A DNA stretch of 64,000 nt, taken from contig JAEVHH010000001.1 of the NCBI GenBank assembly GCA_017607445.1, forward strand, positions 4,402,001 to 4,466,000, written 5' to 3'. The notes under the pieces were generated by a model that saw only the letters and a list, made by a program, of their open reading frames with translations, ran no database searches and was not told the DNA's origin. This stretch comes from Histoplasma ohiense (taxonomy: Eukaryota; Ascomycota; Eurotiomycetes; Onygenales; Ajellomycetaceae). The translations under genes and the position numbers were made by a program. This document shows, piece after piece, positions 19,989 through 32,413 of the stretch (within the stretch, counting starts at the first letter, position 1; every line of letters starts with the position of its first letter).

Positions 19989-22608
19989 ATGGCGTCTCAA
20001 CCGGAGAATCAATGCCACCCTCTCAGTACACCAGCTTCGCCGGTCTTAAAAGCTCGCAATGAGCTAAGGGCCACGGTTAAGGAGATTGAAAATGATGTTG
20101 ACTTTGCTCATTGGTACGGCTCCATTGAAAATGACCTTCTTGAGGCTAGCTATGAAGAATACCAGTATCTATCACCCGGCTCCCTAATTCCTATTCTTTT
20201 CTGACAAGAGCTAATCATCATGGACAGATCATGTCTCGATGAATTGGAAACATCAAAACTGCACCTCGATTCCCTTTTGACCGACACTACATCTACGCTG
20301 GATCTCTTGTCCACTCTCTCTGAGTCCTTTAAGTCCGTGGAGGCGCAAACATCTGCCTTTCGGCAACAATGTGAGGGGCTATTATCAGCGCAGTTGCGCA
20401 GCTCGAAACTGGCGGATGAGATTCATGAGAATTTGCAGTACTATGACTTTTTGGACCCGGTTTCACGGAGACTCAATGCTCCAGGCGCAGGAAACTCTGT
20501 GCGGACAAAAGATTTCTCAGACATGTTGAAGCGGCTAGACGAATCCTTAGATTATATGCAGACTCATGTACGTGTATACCCACTTCCCCCTTTCTACTTT
20601 TAACGATGGTACTCATCTCAGAAGCCCGAACAAAAAGAATCGGAGACTTACAGGTCTCGCTATCGTCTTCTTTTGACTCGCGCCCTCACGTTGATTCGTG
20701 GCCATTTCGTGTCCACCCTGAGAGAGATATCTTCTGGTGTTGCAAAACGAATCGCGGATCGACAACTCAACGACACAACTATGTCCGCTCTCCTCTATGC
20801 TAAATTTCGTGTGGGTGCGGCAGATTTGAAAGCAATCGGATTAGAAATACAAAAACGAGCAGTTCCCCCTGTTGACTCTGAACAAGGAACTGAAGCTGAG
20901 TATCAAAGTTTACTTAATGAGCTTCATACTAGCTTTTCGGCTACGAGAGGCAAATTGGTGATACCTGTGTTGCGGAAAAGACTGAACGATATTGCCCAAG
21001 CCCCAAGCACCTCAAAAGACCTTGTGGTATTCGCGCGGGCCAGCATCAGCTACATTCGTGGCATATGTCTCGACGAGTTTGAACTCTGGGGACAATGGTT
21101 TCATGGTCAGCAAGGCCTTTACGATTTTCTAGAGTCCGTCTGCGAACCACTCTACGACCATTTGAGACCAAGGATTATTCGTGAAACTAAACTTATCAAA
21201 TTGTGCCAGCTTTGCTCACTCCTACAAACTCGTTACTTATCCGATCCCGATGATGAGGGGGAGTGCGCTGACCCGACACAGCTTGACTTCTCTATCTTAA
21301 TACAACCTGCATTGGAGGACGCGCAAACCCGTCTTGTCTTTCGTACACAGGCAATACTGCGAGATGAAATTGAGAAATATAAACCGCGCCCCGAGGATCT
21401 TGATTACCCTGCTCGCAATCGAAACGTGTTATTGCAAGGGCCAGAGAATAACGAATCCCGCACAGTATCACACAGAAAGGCATCGATTGCTGAACCGACC
21501 ACTCCACTCCCGAAGATGCCAATGGTCGTCGACGAGGACATCGATTCTCCTCAAGAAAAAGATGTGCGATGGGATTTTGATTCAAGAGCCGCGTTTGAAG
21601 GATGGTATCCAACTTTGATGAAAGCCGTCTGGCTGCTCAGTCGCATCTATCGACTAGTGAACGTATGTTGAGCTATTTAAATAACCTGTTAACCCGTACC
21701 CTATACTTCTCGATGCTGACAAACCATCCTAGTCCACCGTCTTCGACGACCTAGCACACCAAGTTGTCCACCAAACAACCATCTCCCTCCACGCCGCAAG
21801 CTCTCAAATTTCTACAAAAGCTTCTCCCGCAGATGCCCAGCTATTCCTTATCAAACACCTCCTCCTCCTCAAACAGCAAATCGTCGCCTTTGACATCGAG
21901 TTCGTCAGTCCCGACATCTACTTCGACTTCTCTGGCGTAACAAACACGTTCTGGGAACTCCGACAACGAGGCGGACTCTTCAACCCACGAAACCTTATGC
22001 GACTAGTTGGCGGCGGTCTGCTTCCCCGCGTCGTAGAAAACATGCTCGATGCAAAAGCGGAGCTCGACGGCAGATTACGCACGGTAATCAACGACTTCAC
22101 CAACTCCTTCTCGTCGAAAATGACTACCCCCCTCGCCTCCCCGGCCAGATCTACAAACCGAAGCGAGTCATACAGTAACGCCTTAGGACTTACCTGCAAA
22201 GCGATCGAGAAGGAAGTTCTCCATCTGCGACGAATTCTCGATCAATACCTTGATGACGTGAGGACGAAAGAAACGCTTGTTGGAGCGGTGCAAGATTCTG
22301 TGATTCAGGCCTACGAGGATTTCTACAATAGCTATACATCGACACTAGAAGGGGGGAAGGATGGAATAACAGGTAACAAACTTTCGACCATGGAAAAAAG
22401 CCGAAAGGCTCAGGAAGATGGCGTGTGGGATGTTGATACATTTACGGGATGGAGCGAGACCGTTTTCCACGTTGGGGTTGCTGGCCTGGCGTCTTCAGAA
22501 GGTCGGGTTTCTGATCTGAGTGAAGAGGATGAGGATGTGAGGCGTGGCAGTGATGATATATCGTCGTCTGGAGAACGTCAAAGGCCAAGCAGGAATGGGA
22601 GTATGTGA
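19989..22608 (+). CDS. COG3: COG3 (Sec34), conserved oligomeric Golgi complex subunit 3
   Basis: Four exons, 19989-20164, 20228-20567, 20622-21662 and 21733-22608, give 810 residues. The N-terminal part has the Sec34 domain pattern: heptads around CLDELETSKLHLDSLL, FRQQCEGLLSAQ, then ADEIHENLQYYDFLDPVSRR. Later come YRLLLTRALTLIRGHF, SALLYAKFRVGAADLK and FVSPDIYFDFSG. A Ser/acidic tail (DLSEEDEDVRRGSDDISSSG) closes the protein. COG3 is a lobe A subunit of the COG tether that captures retrograde vesicles at the Golgi and keeps glycosyltransferases in place. Introns are 54-70 nt with clean GT-AG ends. The gene is convergent with BCK1. Confidence 0.93.
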
Positions 22609-23612
22609 TAAACGAAAATCTGTTCAGATTTGAACAGTACATACACACTTCGGCGATTTCTTGGTGGAAAATACAATGTCCACTGTCACGCATAGAATAT
22701 AGAAAATGGTTTGTAATATACTATAACTCCATGCTTTAATCGCTCAACGTCTCATTCCATTACTTCTCCTTAACTTGGATGGAGTTACACATAGGTGACA
22801 GAATGAAGGTCACCAAAGCCCTTCAGAAATCAATTCATGTCTGCCGCTACTACTGCCGCGCCTACGCTGCATCGGACAGTTTGGGACAACAAGTGATGTT
22901 GGGGCAACAGCTGCCGTGCTCGCTACCAGTGCCATCTCAACCTCTCGTTTTTGTAAAACTTCAACACATGATATTATTATATTTAAAGTATGACCTAGTA
23001 GCAACAAGCCAGACACGAGGCTCAAACCTCAACCGTTCGTCACAGGTCACTTGCTATATGTATATCAGCTGGTAGCAGCTATGGGGTCCTCTACTGTATA
23101 CGTATTGTTAAATCCTTTAGGCACCCAAAGACGCTTGTCATCTACACTCACCACCTCAAGTTCTAAAAGAGAAAGCGATCTTTTTATTGAGTATAAAAGA
23201 AATGTATAGCCACAATATACTATTTATCAATGAGTCATGAACATCACAATGCGGTTCCCTTGTCTTCAACCAAAAACAATAAATAAATAGAATATAACAC
23301 CAATATCCCAGACCTCCAGCCACAGAATCTTTCCAGGCAGTAAACTAACAACACCCCGCCATCATCCATCCACCAATTGCATAAGAAGCAAAAAAGTAAT
23401 TGACAAAACGATGAAGTAAATAGATGACGATGACTAGAGTTAATAGATGGTGGATGAATGATACCCGAAATTGATTGGGGGGGGGTAGATGTCAACGCAG
23501 AACGCAGTTACTTGAAGAATCTGATATAATCACAAGACTAACCAAATAAAAAATAAAATAAAATAACAAAGGCTTGCCGAAAATATATATGTTGTAGTTA
23601 TTACCTAGCTGT
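22609..23612. other. 3' intergenic region between convergent COG3 and BCK1
   Basis: About 1 kb, AT-rich toward its right half, holding both 3' untranslated regions. Small open frames (for example 22779-23075 and 23244-23495) show no motif. A run of 9 G lies near 23478. Nothing is supported as a gene. Confidence 0.4.
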
Positions 23613-26600
23613 TTAGAGAACATGTCGAATCTTCGCATGCAGCTCAGTATCCAGGAAGTTGTAGTGCGGGTCAGGTTTGCAAAAAGGGTGCTGGGAGAGC
23701 AGGGTTTCCGCAGTCGGGCGTTCGAAAGTATCACTAAAAAGAAAGAGCAAATAAATTTTAGTAAATGAAGCGACATTTATCGGTTTCATTAATCAGGTTG
23801 ATCTTAGGGAACGGGTGGACTTTAAACAGGAGAGAAAGTAAAGAAAAAAAAAGGTGGAAAGGAAACCCACATTGTAAAGCAATCATACATGAAAGCAAGG
23901 GCTTCCGGCGTGATTGCTACAGATACATCGTCAGGAATTGGCGGCGCCTGGTTCAAACTTCCCAACTTGAAAATAGCTCCAATCGCCTCCTCCTTACTCC
24001 ATGGTCGCCGGCCAGCGAACATCTCTAGCACGACGCAACCAAGGGACCAAATGTCGACTTTCGCACTATAACCTTGACCCTGTGATTGTACAACCTCTGG
24101 CGCCATCCAGAATACCGAGCCCTGCATTGAATTCGTAACATCATTTCCATATATATTGTCTGTCTTCTTTGAGATGCCGAAATCAGAAATCTTGCAGGTA
24201 CCGTCAAGGTCGAGAAGGATGTTGTCGGCTTTGAGGTCACGGTGAAGAATGCCTTGGTCATGAAGGTATGCCAGCCCGCTCAAGACCTGGTGTGTAAGAG
24301 ACTTGACGATGTTTTCTTCGAACTTGCCGTGTTTGCGAAGGCAGCTCACGATTGATCCACCGGGGATATACTCGAGATAGATGGAAATGGACAGTTCCCC
24401 GCGCTCGCACCCGAGATACTGTACAATATTTGGATGTTCGAGATGTTGCATGGTATCTATTTCTTGATCGAGAGCAGAAACCATCTCTTTCATTTTGTCC
24501 TTGTCATGGCCTGCAGCCTTTTGGTTGACTTCAACTTGTTTTACTGCCAGAATTTCTCCGTTATCTGCATTGATGCCGAGATATACCCTACCATACGTTC
24601 CTTTGCCGATAAGTTGACCTCGAATGATACGGAAAGTAGCTTGTCTCTGAGGTAGCTTATTCTGGGACCCAGGGTTCTGCGGCAGTGGAACTGGATGCTC
24701 ACTCAGCCGACTTCCAGGTTTAACCTGCATAATCTTCGCACCGAACATCTTGGTACTCTTGCGTCGCAGAAGAGCACCCGATCTAGCATTGGAGGCTATT
24801 ATGCTTTGGTTTCTGTGAACCTGGTGAGCGCCCTTTGCAACCTCACGGATTGATTTCATGCGGTTTAGTCCACCACCTTGGGATCGAGTGACATTCCGTT
24901 GTGCAATGGTATTAGCTGTGCCTTTTGCCTTCAGAGTGGACTCAGCTGAACCAAAAGAGTCCGTGTTGTCTTGAGACATTATAGAATCAAGGTTACTGTG
25001 AGCAGCTCTGCTTCGCAATGTCTGGCTGTCAGTCTCTGAGCCAATGGTAGGCCCGGGGCTGGTTGGAGATAAAGGAGGAGACATCATGCTTCCTTCCACG
25101 TACGGCTCATCCAGATCGACGTCTGGGAAGTAATCGTCTAGACGTTCAATCATACCCTCTACCGGAGGCCTGCATGCCCAAACGTCGTCCCGGACGATTG
25201 ATTCGGGACGATTGAACTCAGAGGCCTCTTGTGAATCTAACGAGTCATTTTCATTGCTGAGATGTTCATTCTCTCCACCTATTTCTTTGTCTGTGCTTCG
25301 CGTCGGTGGCGTATTGGATGTTTCTCTTATAATAGGGGATTTGAAGCTTACAGACATCCCCTTGGCTCCTCGTCGACCGGTATTGACAGTGAGAGCAGGT
25401 TTTGCAGACCGACCTTGGATAGCACTTCCGTTGTTTGTCGATGTTTTATTCATCTTTGTTAGCGTCACACTCTTCGCGCTAGCCAGCGGTATAGCAAATA
25501 GACCTTCATCTGAATCTTCATCTGAATCATCTTCAGCAGCTGGCGCTTTCGCGAAAGATACTTCGGTCTCCTGGAAGTCGAAGTCAGGACCAATTGACTT
25601 TCGATTTTCTGCCAAAGTAGAGCTAATTTTGGCAGATGATGGACTAGCGGAAGCAGAGCTATCAAGATCTGTGCGAAGTAAATTCATGTTGTCAGGGAGA
25701 ACAAGAGTCTTCCCACGCCCATCGCCTTCGTGAGGTGCTTTAAAATTGGAAGTACCCTTCCCACGGGAGAAATAGGGCAATTTCGGCGAAGATGGACTGT
25801 TTCGTCGTCCATCACGATCGTTGAGGTCGACGGATTGCAATGAACGACCCTTTCCGGAAACAGGCTCAGATTCAGTGCGTGGAGAACGGCTAGAGACAGT
25901 AATTGGACTGGGGAATGGTTTCCCTATAGCACTAGAAACTTTCCCAATGCTAGCCAACGCTGCTCCAACAAATCCATCACCCACCCCAGACGAGGGGGTA
26001 TTTGGAGTTGGGGTCCATGGTTTCTCTCTACGTTCTTCAGATATCTGTTCAGCAGAACTGCGCTTAGAACGATCAGTGTCATAGCCTCTGGGCAGACGAT
26101 CACCTGGCTTTCTGCTCAAAGAATTCACTTTAGAGAGCGTGGTCGACTCTGACGGTGCCGATGGCGGTTTGCGTAGTGGAACTAGGTTATCCGGTTTCTT
26201 ATCTTCGTAGGGAGAAAGTCGAGGTGAATCAAAATCTATTACACCATCCCGCCTTATAGACACCTGCGGTGACTCTTTCTGTTGCTGATGTTCTTGTCTT
26301 GATTGTAAATAAGCCTTCTGTTTTCGTTCAGCTTCTCGCCGATATTCTTCATGAGCTGCTAGTATTGATGCCTCTCTACTTTCCAAATCTAGATCGATAT
26401 CATTGCCATTTTCGCCAGAGCTCCGAGGGTCATAAGGAGAGAATTTGTTAGTATAAGGCTTCATCCCTGGCTGAGACCTATGGGAGGGCGATACTGTTCC
26501 CACATAGTTCCTAGTTTCATCATTCACCATATTCCTACCTAGTCGAGCGCGTTCTGCCAATGAGAGGCCCAAGCCAGTTGGCTGGGTCACCGGTACAGTC

Positions 26601-28693
26601 GCAGATGGACTGGTGAGGTGAACGAAAAGTTTCAAAGTGGCCTGGGCGTCTGATTTTGTCCTGCGATTCACAACCAACATTGTATCACTAAGCGGCTCCT
26701 CGTGGGTGATTTGACCAAGTTCCGTAAGATATATCAAAGCACTTCCCGGATCCTCGATACCTAAGCTATGGCATATAGTAGCTCGTAGTGTGTCTGCAGC
26801 ATCCACGTCTGTGAGATCTATTAATCGGTAATTCCATCCATCAGGGGTAGCCAGAGCGAATCGCCTTTGAGGCACGTTAGTTGTGACCTTTCGAGACCGT
26901 GATTGGAGCCAATCATAATCAGAAACGGAAGAAGGAGGTCTCTCATTTAGGGACATATCGCTGCCGTCGTAACCTTGTCTCATAAAAGCCGAGGTTGGAG
27001 GGAGATGGCGTGCACCTGCTGGACTTGTAGGCGAGTCGGCATTTATCTCATCTGAGCCAGCATGTATTGAATCAGGGCCCTTCTTCCATTTCAATTTATG
27101 AAAGAACCCTTTACCGTGCTCCTTCGGCAATGATTCACCTAGTCCTTGGCGCGTGCATTGGTCTTGTGGCGATGGCCCTGATCCATTTTTCTTGGAATCG
27201 TTTTGTCTACTAGCTCCATGGGCCCCAAAGAGGGATTGAGATGCGAACCCTCGGCTTAGCAGTGAGTCAGAGCTGTGGCGCTTCTCAGGTCTCCCGGTAT
27301 TTTCTGCGGAGTAGGGGATATATTCTTGGTGTGCCATCGTGACCATATGCCGTCCAGGACTGCTGCTTTGGGGATTATCTTCGGAAGGCAGTGGAATTCC
27401 ATTGTCGCTTGATGCCGACGGGCTATGTCCCCGTCGGCCATCCAGCATTCCGAAAACATTACGGGAAAAGTCTGAGCGGGAATCCTGGGTCGGAAATTCA
27501 GAACGCTGGCCGGAGTGCTGCTTTTGAGCCGAATTGGGTGTTGTTCTGGCATATTGCTGACCAGGGCTGCTTTCAGCGGTTCCAGAGCTGAAGTTTGTGA
27601 ACGAATCCCGCCGTATATTAGGCGAATTTTCTAATCCATCCTCCGTAGATGCGCTAGGCAGCATATGACCCTCGTAGTATCTGGCGCCCAGATTTGTAGT
27701 TTCCGAGCTTGCTTGATCAGCAATTCTCCTGATTAGCTTTCGCATCCGTTTCCCCTCCTCTCGCTCTTTTGCCCTATCCCACCCAGTGCCGCTCTTTGCG
27801 CATTCATTGGCAAGCTGAGGATATACCACGTTGTGCATTTTACCTAGGTCTTTTCTGCCATTTGCACGACTGCCTAACTCCACGAAACTAGCACCGTAGA
27901 GGTTTAAAACCCGAAAAGTCTCCTGCCAATGATTGGAAAATCCATTTTGAGCAAGCCACTGTAGTACACGATCAAGAGGCCACCTTTCATCGGCTTCCTG
28001 AACCGTCATGCCGCCGACCAGGTATTCGTTTGCCTGGCCAGAATCGCGGGGTTGCGGGTTGTGTAAAGTGGCAGTTGGTGGCCCGGAAGAAAGAGCATCC
28101 TGGCGGTCACGCGACGGAACGTTTAACTGATGTGACCGGTTCCCCGAATTACTTCGTAGAGTCCCATCATTATATGTTGAGTTAGAAACGTGCCTTACGC
28201 TTTCCGATTCAGCGGCATATCCGTAGCACTCAGCGCGTACATAAGCCTCCTGAGGGTCGTGGGTGAACAGGGGAGGAATCCCAACTCCGGGGCCGAACGA
28301 TTCACCCCCTGGAATATAGGTTGCCGATGTAAGGGGGTGTGTCTCATTGTTTATCGATCGAGAAGGGATGGCTAAAGGGGCGGGCTGATGCCGAGAACAG
28401 GTAGTACTGTACGCTAAATGTGGGTTTTGAGCTTGGTTGGAAGAAAGAAGAGGTGGCGGTGGTGGTGGAAACGGTTGTGCCATTGCTTGATGCCTTCCCC
28501 ATCCTTGTTGCCATGCAGAATGCACTCCATAGGCTGAACCTGGAGGAGGGCCGGGAGGTGGTGGAGGGACATGGGCGTGACATGTATGGTGCATCCGAGG
28601 GGGTGGTGGAGGGAATGGCATCATATGCGTTGGTCCGCCAGGCTGTCCGATGTGAGGCGGCGCCGGTATATACTGTTGCCGTTGGCCATCCAT
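23613..28693 (-). CDS. BCK1: BCK1-type MAP kinase kinase kinase of the cell-wall integrity pathway
   Basis: Two exons, 28693-23871 and 23733-23613, give 1,647 residues. The last exon (DTFERPTAETLLSQHPFC, ending AKIRHVL) is separated by a 137-nt intron; without that splice the kinase domain would lose its final helices. The start at 28691-28693 is chosen because the prefix from an upstream ATG is unlike the rest. Order: Pro-rich N-terminus with several PPPP tracts (1-90), a SAM-like segment (about 230-300, LDRVLQWLAQNGFSNHWQET), an RA/ubiquitin-like segment (about 615-705, RLIDLTDVDAADTLRATICH), a long Ser-rich linker, then the kinase: glycine loop GKGTYGRVYLG (about 1364), AVKQVE lysine, HRDLKADNILLD (about 1484), DFGISKKT and APEVV. 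It relays Pkc1 signals to the MKK1/2 and Slt2/MpkA kinases. Confidence 0.94.
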
Positions 28694-31600
28694 AACGTCA
28701 CCCAGATGTCTTCTCTGACTGAATAAAATACGTCTAAGAAAATCTATCAAGACGTGGTCATGATTGGCAACAACAGCACAGAGTATGCTTGGTAGATTCA
28801 CACATTGATTCGACGATCCCGGCGCATTATATGAGGCGAGGCGTAACCAATAGGTTAAATATTTTCTCCGAGGGTAATGGTAAATGGTTCGTTGAAAGCG
28901 ATGTGCATGGGCCCAGATGTAAGTTGCGGGGTGTTGAAATTATTTGACGAGCGATTTCTTCCAGACCTCAAGCCCCTAATATATAAAACGATATCACGTA
29001 ATGTCGCCGACACTGGTCCAGACCAGTGCGATTTCTCTCGACGCAAAACGGTATCAAAATGGCTAGGAGAAAGTGTTGGGGGAGGTTCAACCTAGAAGGG
29101 TGAAACGTGAAAGCATATATGTCAGCAAAATATTCTAAACTCTTGTAACGGCGTGTGAGCAGGAGAGAAACGAACAGGAGAAGCTCAAAGTGCACACCCT
29201 TGGAAAGAAGATCCCAGAACTGAAACAAGCGGGGGATGTGTCGGTGGACAAAGCAATAAGCGGGGAGGAATCGCTAGGAGGAGTGGTTACAGTGTCGACG
29301 GCGGCAGTAAAGGGTATCCAAAAGACAAAACAAGACCAGAGTAACGCACTGCCCAAGGAGTTACTTCTGCAGCCAACTCCGTGCGATGACGGTGGACATC
29401 TCAAGGTGGTTGCCTCAGTTGCCAGTTGCTCAGGCGTTGCTCTAACTGCCCAGCCGCCCAACCTTGGAAGCGTTGTTGCCAGCCCACGTGACGCCCAGCA
29501 ACCCAGGGTCTTCCACTCCAGGGCCGCGTGTGGCGGCTGGGAGTTGACTTGTCGAGTCTCGCGCGGCCTTGATTCCCTAGCGCCAGCCCAGGCACCAAAC
29601 ACTGGCAAACACAGTGATCGAAACCCGCTTAACGCTCCTCTTGGCCCTTGGCCCAAAAACGATGATCTCCCGTTGCTGACTGCGCGGACTGCCTCGCCAA
29701 AATCTCTGTACTCCGTACCCCGTGCTATGATTACGTAGGGAGCCGGCCTGATTTGGCAAAATAAATTGTGCGCCCTACAGGTCGAGTCCTCTCTACCCAT
29801 GGGCTTGCTCCCCTCCTGACCTGCACACAATTGATTATTGCGTCATGTAACTTTTAACCGTTCGGACAAGGCAAAATTAGAGTTCAACTGTTAGTCCCCC
29901 TATCCAAAATGCGGCACAAACATTAACACACCTCCGTGAGAGCTTCACCATGATATGTGAATCCGTTCGGTCTATTTCATTGGCTATCCAAGATCCGCTA
30001 AAAATGGCTCACATATCCAAAGACCAACCTCTGTCATTCTAGCATCTGCCTGGTTTCTATACGATAATCCCCAAGATCGCCCAGGCTGGGGTAATCGCTC
30101 GACAAAAGAATGGGAGAACTGGAACACAAGGTCTCAATGTTATATATAGCCCTGTGGGTAGCCAGCATCCAGGCTCTTTCAACATTTTTTAGAAATTTGA
30201 TGAATACCAGGTTTCAATCGGTTAGATTATTCAGCACATTAACTCAGACGGTGATAGGGAGAGAGGGTGGAGATGGTAGAGGCAAATTTTCCCGTTGTCA
30301 TGATGTATATCAGGCCCGAGTCCCTGGAGAGATATTTGCAGGTGCAGGAGACTTGAATATTTATTTTTATATTTTTTCATTTCGGCCTACGTCTATATTA
30401 AACCTTTTATTTAAAAAAAAAAAAAAATTAGAAGCTGATTTACTTACAGTAGAAGCATTTGCCGACTCTGGTTCTATCAATAAACGCCTCAGTCGATGAG
30501 AGCTCAATCGTATTTAATGTTGATTATTCATTGATCTTCAAAGATGATCTAACTAGTGATCTGTATTGTATGTATGTATGTATGTATAAATTTAGCGTCC
30601 CAGGGGCCTCCCGAAGGGCATGGGGACGTGCTATGCTGGAGAGATTTCTATATACACAAAAGGAGAGAAACAGGATCCAGATGGCCATTCATGGTGGGGC
30701 TATAGTGCGGCTTCTTGAAGGCCACATCGATCTGTAGTGGGGCTGGCGAGGGGAAGAAATACCCCAAACGACTTATTTCCTCCAGTTTTGAGCTTTAAAA
30801 ATTAATTATTAAAAAAGTGTTACTTACGTACTTGATTTCCTGTCATCCATGAATATTATTTTGGTAGGTTTCTGACCCAGGGTCATCATTTCTATCTACT
30901 TCAGGCTATATTGTTTACTTTAACAAAAGGTTTCCTGCACTAACGATTTTAACGATTTTAAGTGATCTGGAAGAAAAGGGACAACAAAAACAGGTGGGGA
31001 AGGGAAAACCACTCTTGCTATCACCTGTATGCTGATGACAACTGATACTCGATGGGATGCATTTACATAATTCCTATCTGAATGTATGTATGGTGCCTAT
31101 GTGCCCGTACCCCAAACCTATGCAGGAGTGATTCATGAAAAATAAAGCAAAGAAAATCCCCAGTCTTATTCTACGAAAAGATTTTGGTCGGGAAGATTTT
31201 GGTCGATTCATTCAATGAATATGCATCCGTCGAGGGTGTCTCCGCTCCATTCTTCCTCTTGCCAAGGCCAGCGGAATGTGCGGGGGTTCTTGGATAGTTT
31301 GCCAAGACTCTGGGCTTATTGCGTCGGCCATTTTATGATTTATTCTTCTGTACTCCGTATGGTCCAGATCTTCTGGTTATGGTTTATCAAAGCAGGAATC
31401 GGTAACTCACCATCGGTTAGAGTGTACTATTTTAATTTTCCCAGCGTGGTAAACAGAGAAACCCTGTGGTTACGAGTGCGCACAATTAAGCCTTACACCG
31501 TAGATTCTAATCCTGAGGAATATTTTTGCATTAACCCGATGTCGGCGAGGTCATTCATTTATTTCGACCCGAGGAAGGGAATGCACGCCTAAGGTTCACG

Positions 31601-32001
31601 CTAGGAACACTTATCGCCCCTAACCAGTTGGATCACACACTCTTCTTCTCATCTTCCCCGTCTTCCAGCGCGAAGGAAGCAAGGAGGGCGGGTCACGGGG
31701 TTAAAGTCGAGCACCTATAATCTCAGCATAACAACAACAAAGAATAAGTAGAAAAATAAAGAAGAAAAACACAAAGATCCTCACCTCCAATATATATATA
31801 TATATTTGAGGGACAACAAAAATCTATTGTCATTCTTCCATGAGAAGAAGCAGCATCACTGTGATTGATAACTTCATGCAAACGCTGCGCTGCGCCACAC
31901 TGCGAAGCTCTTGCTGGCTGGCTCACAGAAGCCAGAAGAGACGACCTCAATGGCCTTACGGGAAAAATAGGGTTAGCACACCCCGGTCATGTTGAGGTAC
32001 A

Positions 32002-32033
32002 TCCATGTGCATGCACATGCCCATGCACATGGA
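32002..32033. repeat. Perfect 12-bp inverted repeat with 8-bp spacer
   Basis: Arms TCCATGTGCATG (32002-32013) and CATGCACATGGA (32022-32033) are exact reverse complements around CACATGCC. It could form a hairpin or be a dimeric factor site in the pacC upstream region. Confidence 0.7.
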
Positions 32034-32243
32034 GGCGCATCCCCCCTCTGTTAAAATATCGTGGTGTGGAGGCTATATCAATTGATTGTCGGAGTGATGG
32101 GGTCAACATGGAGGCCGTGAATGGTTCCTGCAATGATGGATACATGCGTCCTTACAGCGTCGTTCGACGTAATAAAATAGTACTATATTGATATGATTTG
32201 GGGCTTTTGACACGATGTGACTGGACAATCAATACTACAACTG

Positions 32244-32264
32244 ATATATCATACCATGATATAT
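32244..32264. repeat. Perfect 9-bp inverted repeat with 3-bp spacer
   Basis: ATATATCAT (32244-32252), spacer ACC, then ATGATATAT (32256-32264). It is AT-rich and lies 90 bp before the PacC-site array. Confidence 0.6.
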
Positions 32265-32353
32265 GGTCGTAGTCGGTTCGAGGAGAGTCGCACCTTCATA
32301 AATGCCACCGTCAGAACAGGGGAACGAGGGCGAGGAGGCTGCTGGGGGAATGG

Positions 32354-32413
32354 CTTGGCTAGACTTGGCCGTCGGAAATACTTGGCTCGCTTGGCTGTCT
32401 TGGCGTGCTTGGC
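32354..32413 (-). promoter_or_regulatory. Array of six PacC-type sites (GCCAAG on the minus strand) upstream of pacC
   Basis: CTTGGC, the complement of the PacC core GCCARG, occurs six times in 60 bp, beginning at 32354, 32364, 32381, 32390, 32399 and 32408, all in one orientation. The last four are in a strict 9-bp period (CTTGGC plus three variable bases). The array lies about 1.29 kb before the pacC start codon. A strand-uniform, near-tandem cluster of the factor's own consensus points to autoregulation; that use is inferred. Confidence 0.65.

Noticed and set aside
29135..29830. Overlapping long open frames on both strands (231 minus, 182 plus)
   Set aside because: GC-rich DNA open on both strands at once, no recognised motif on either, and no splice or homology support.
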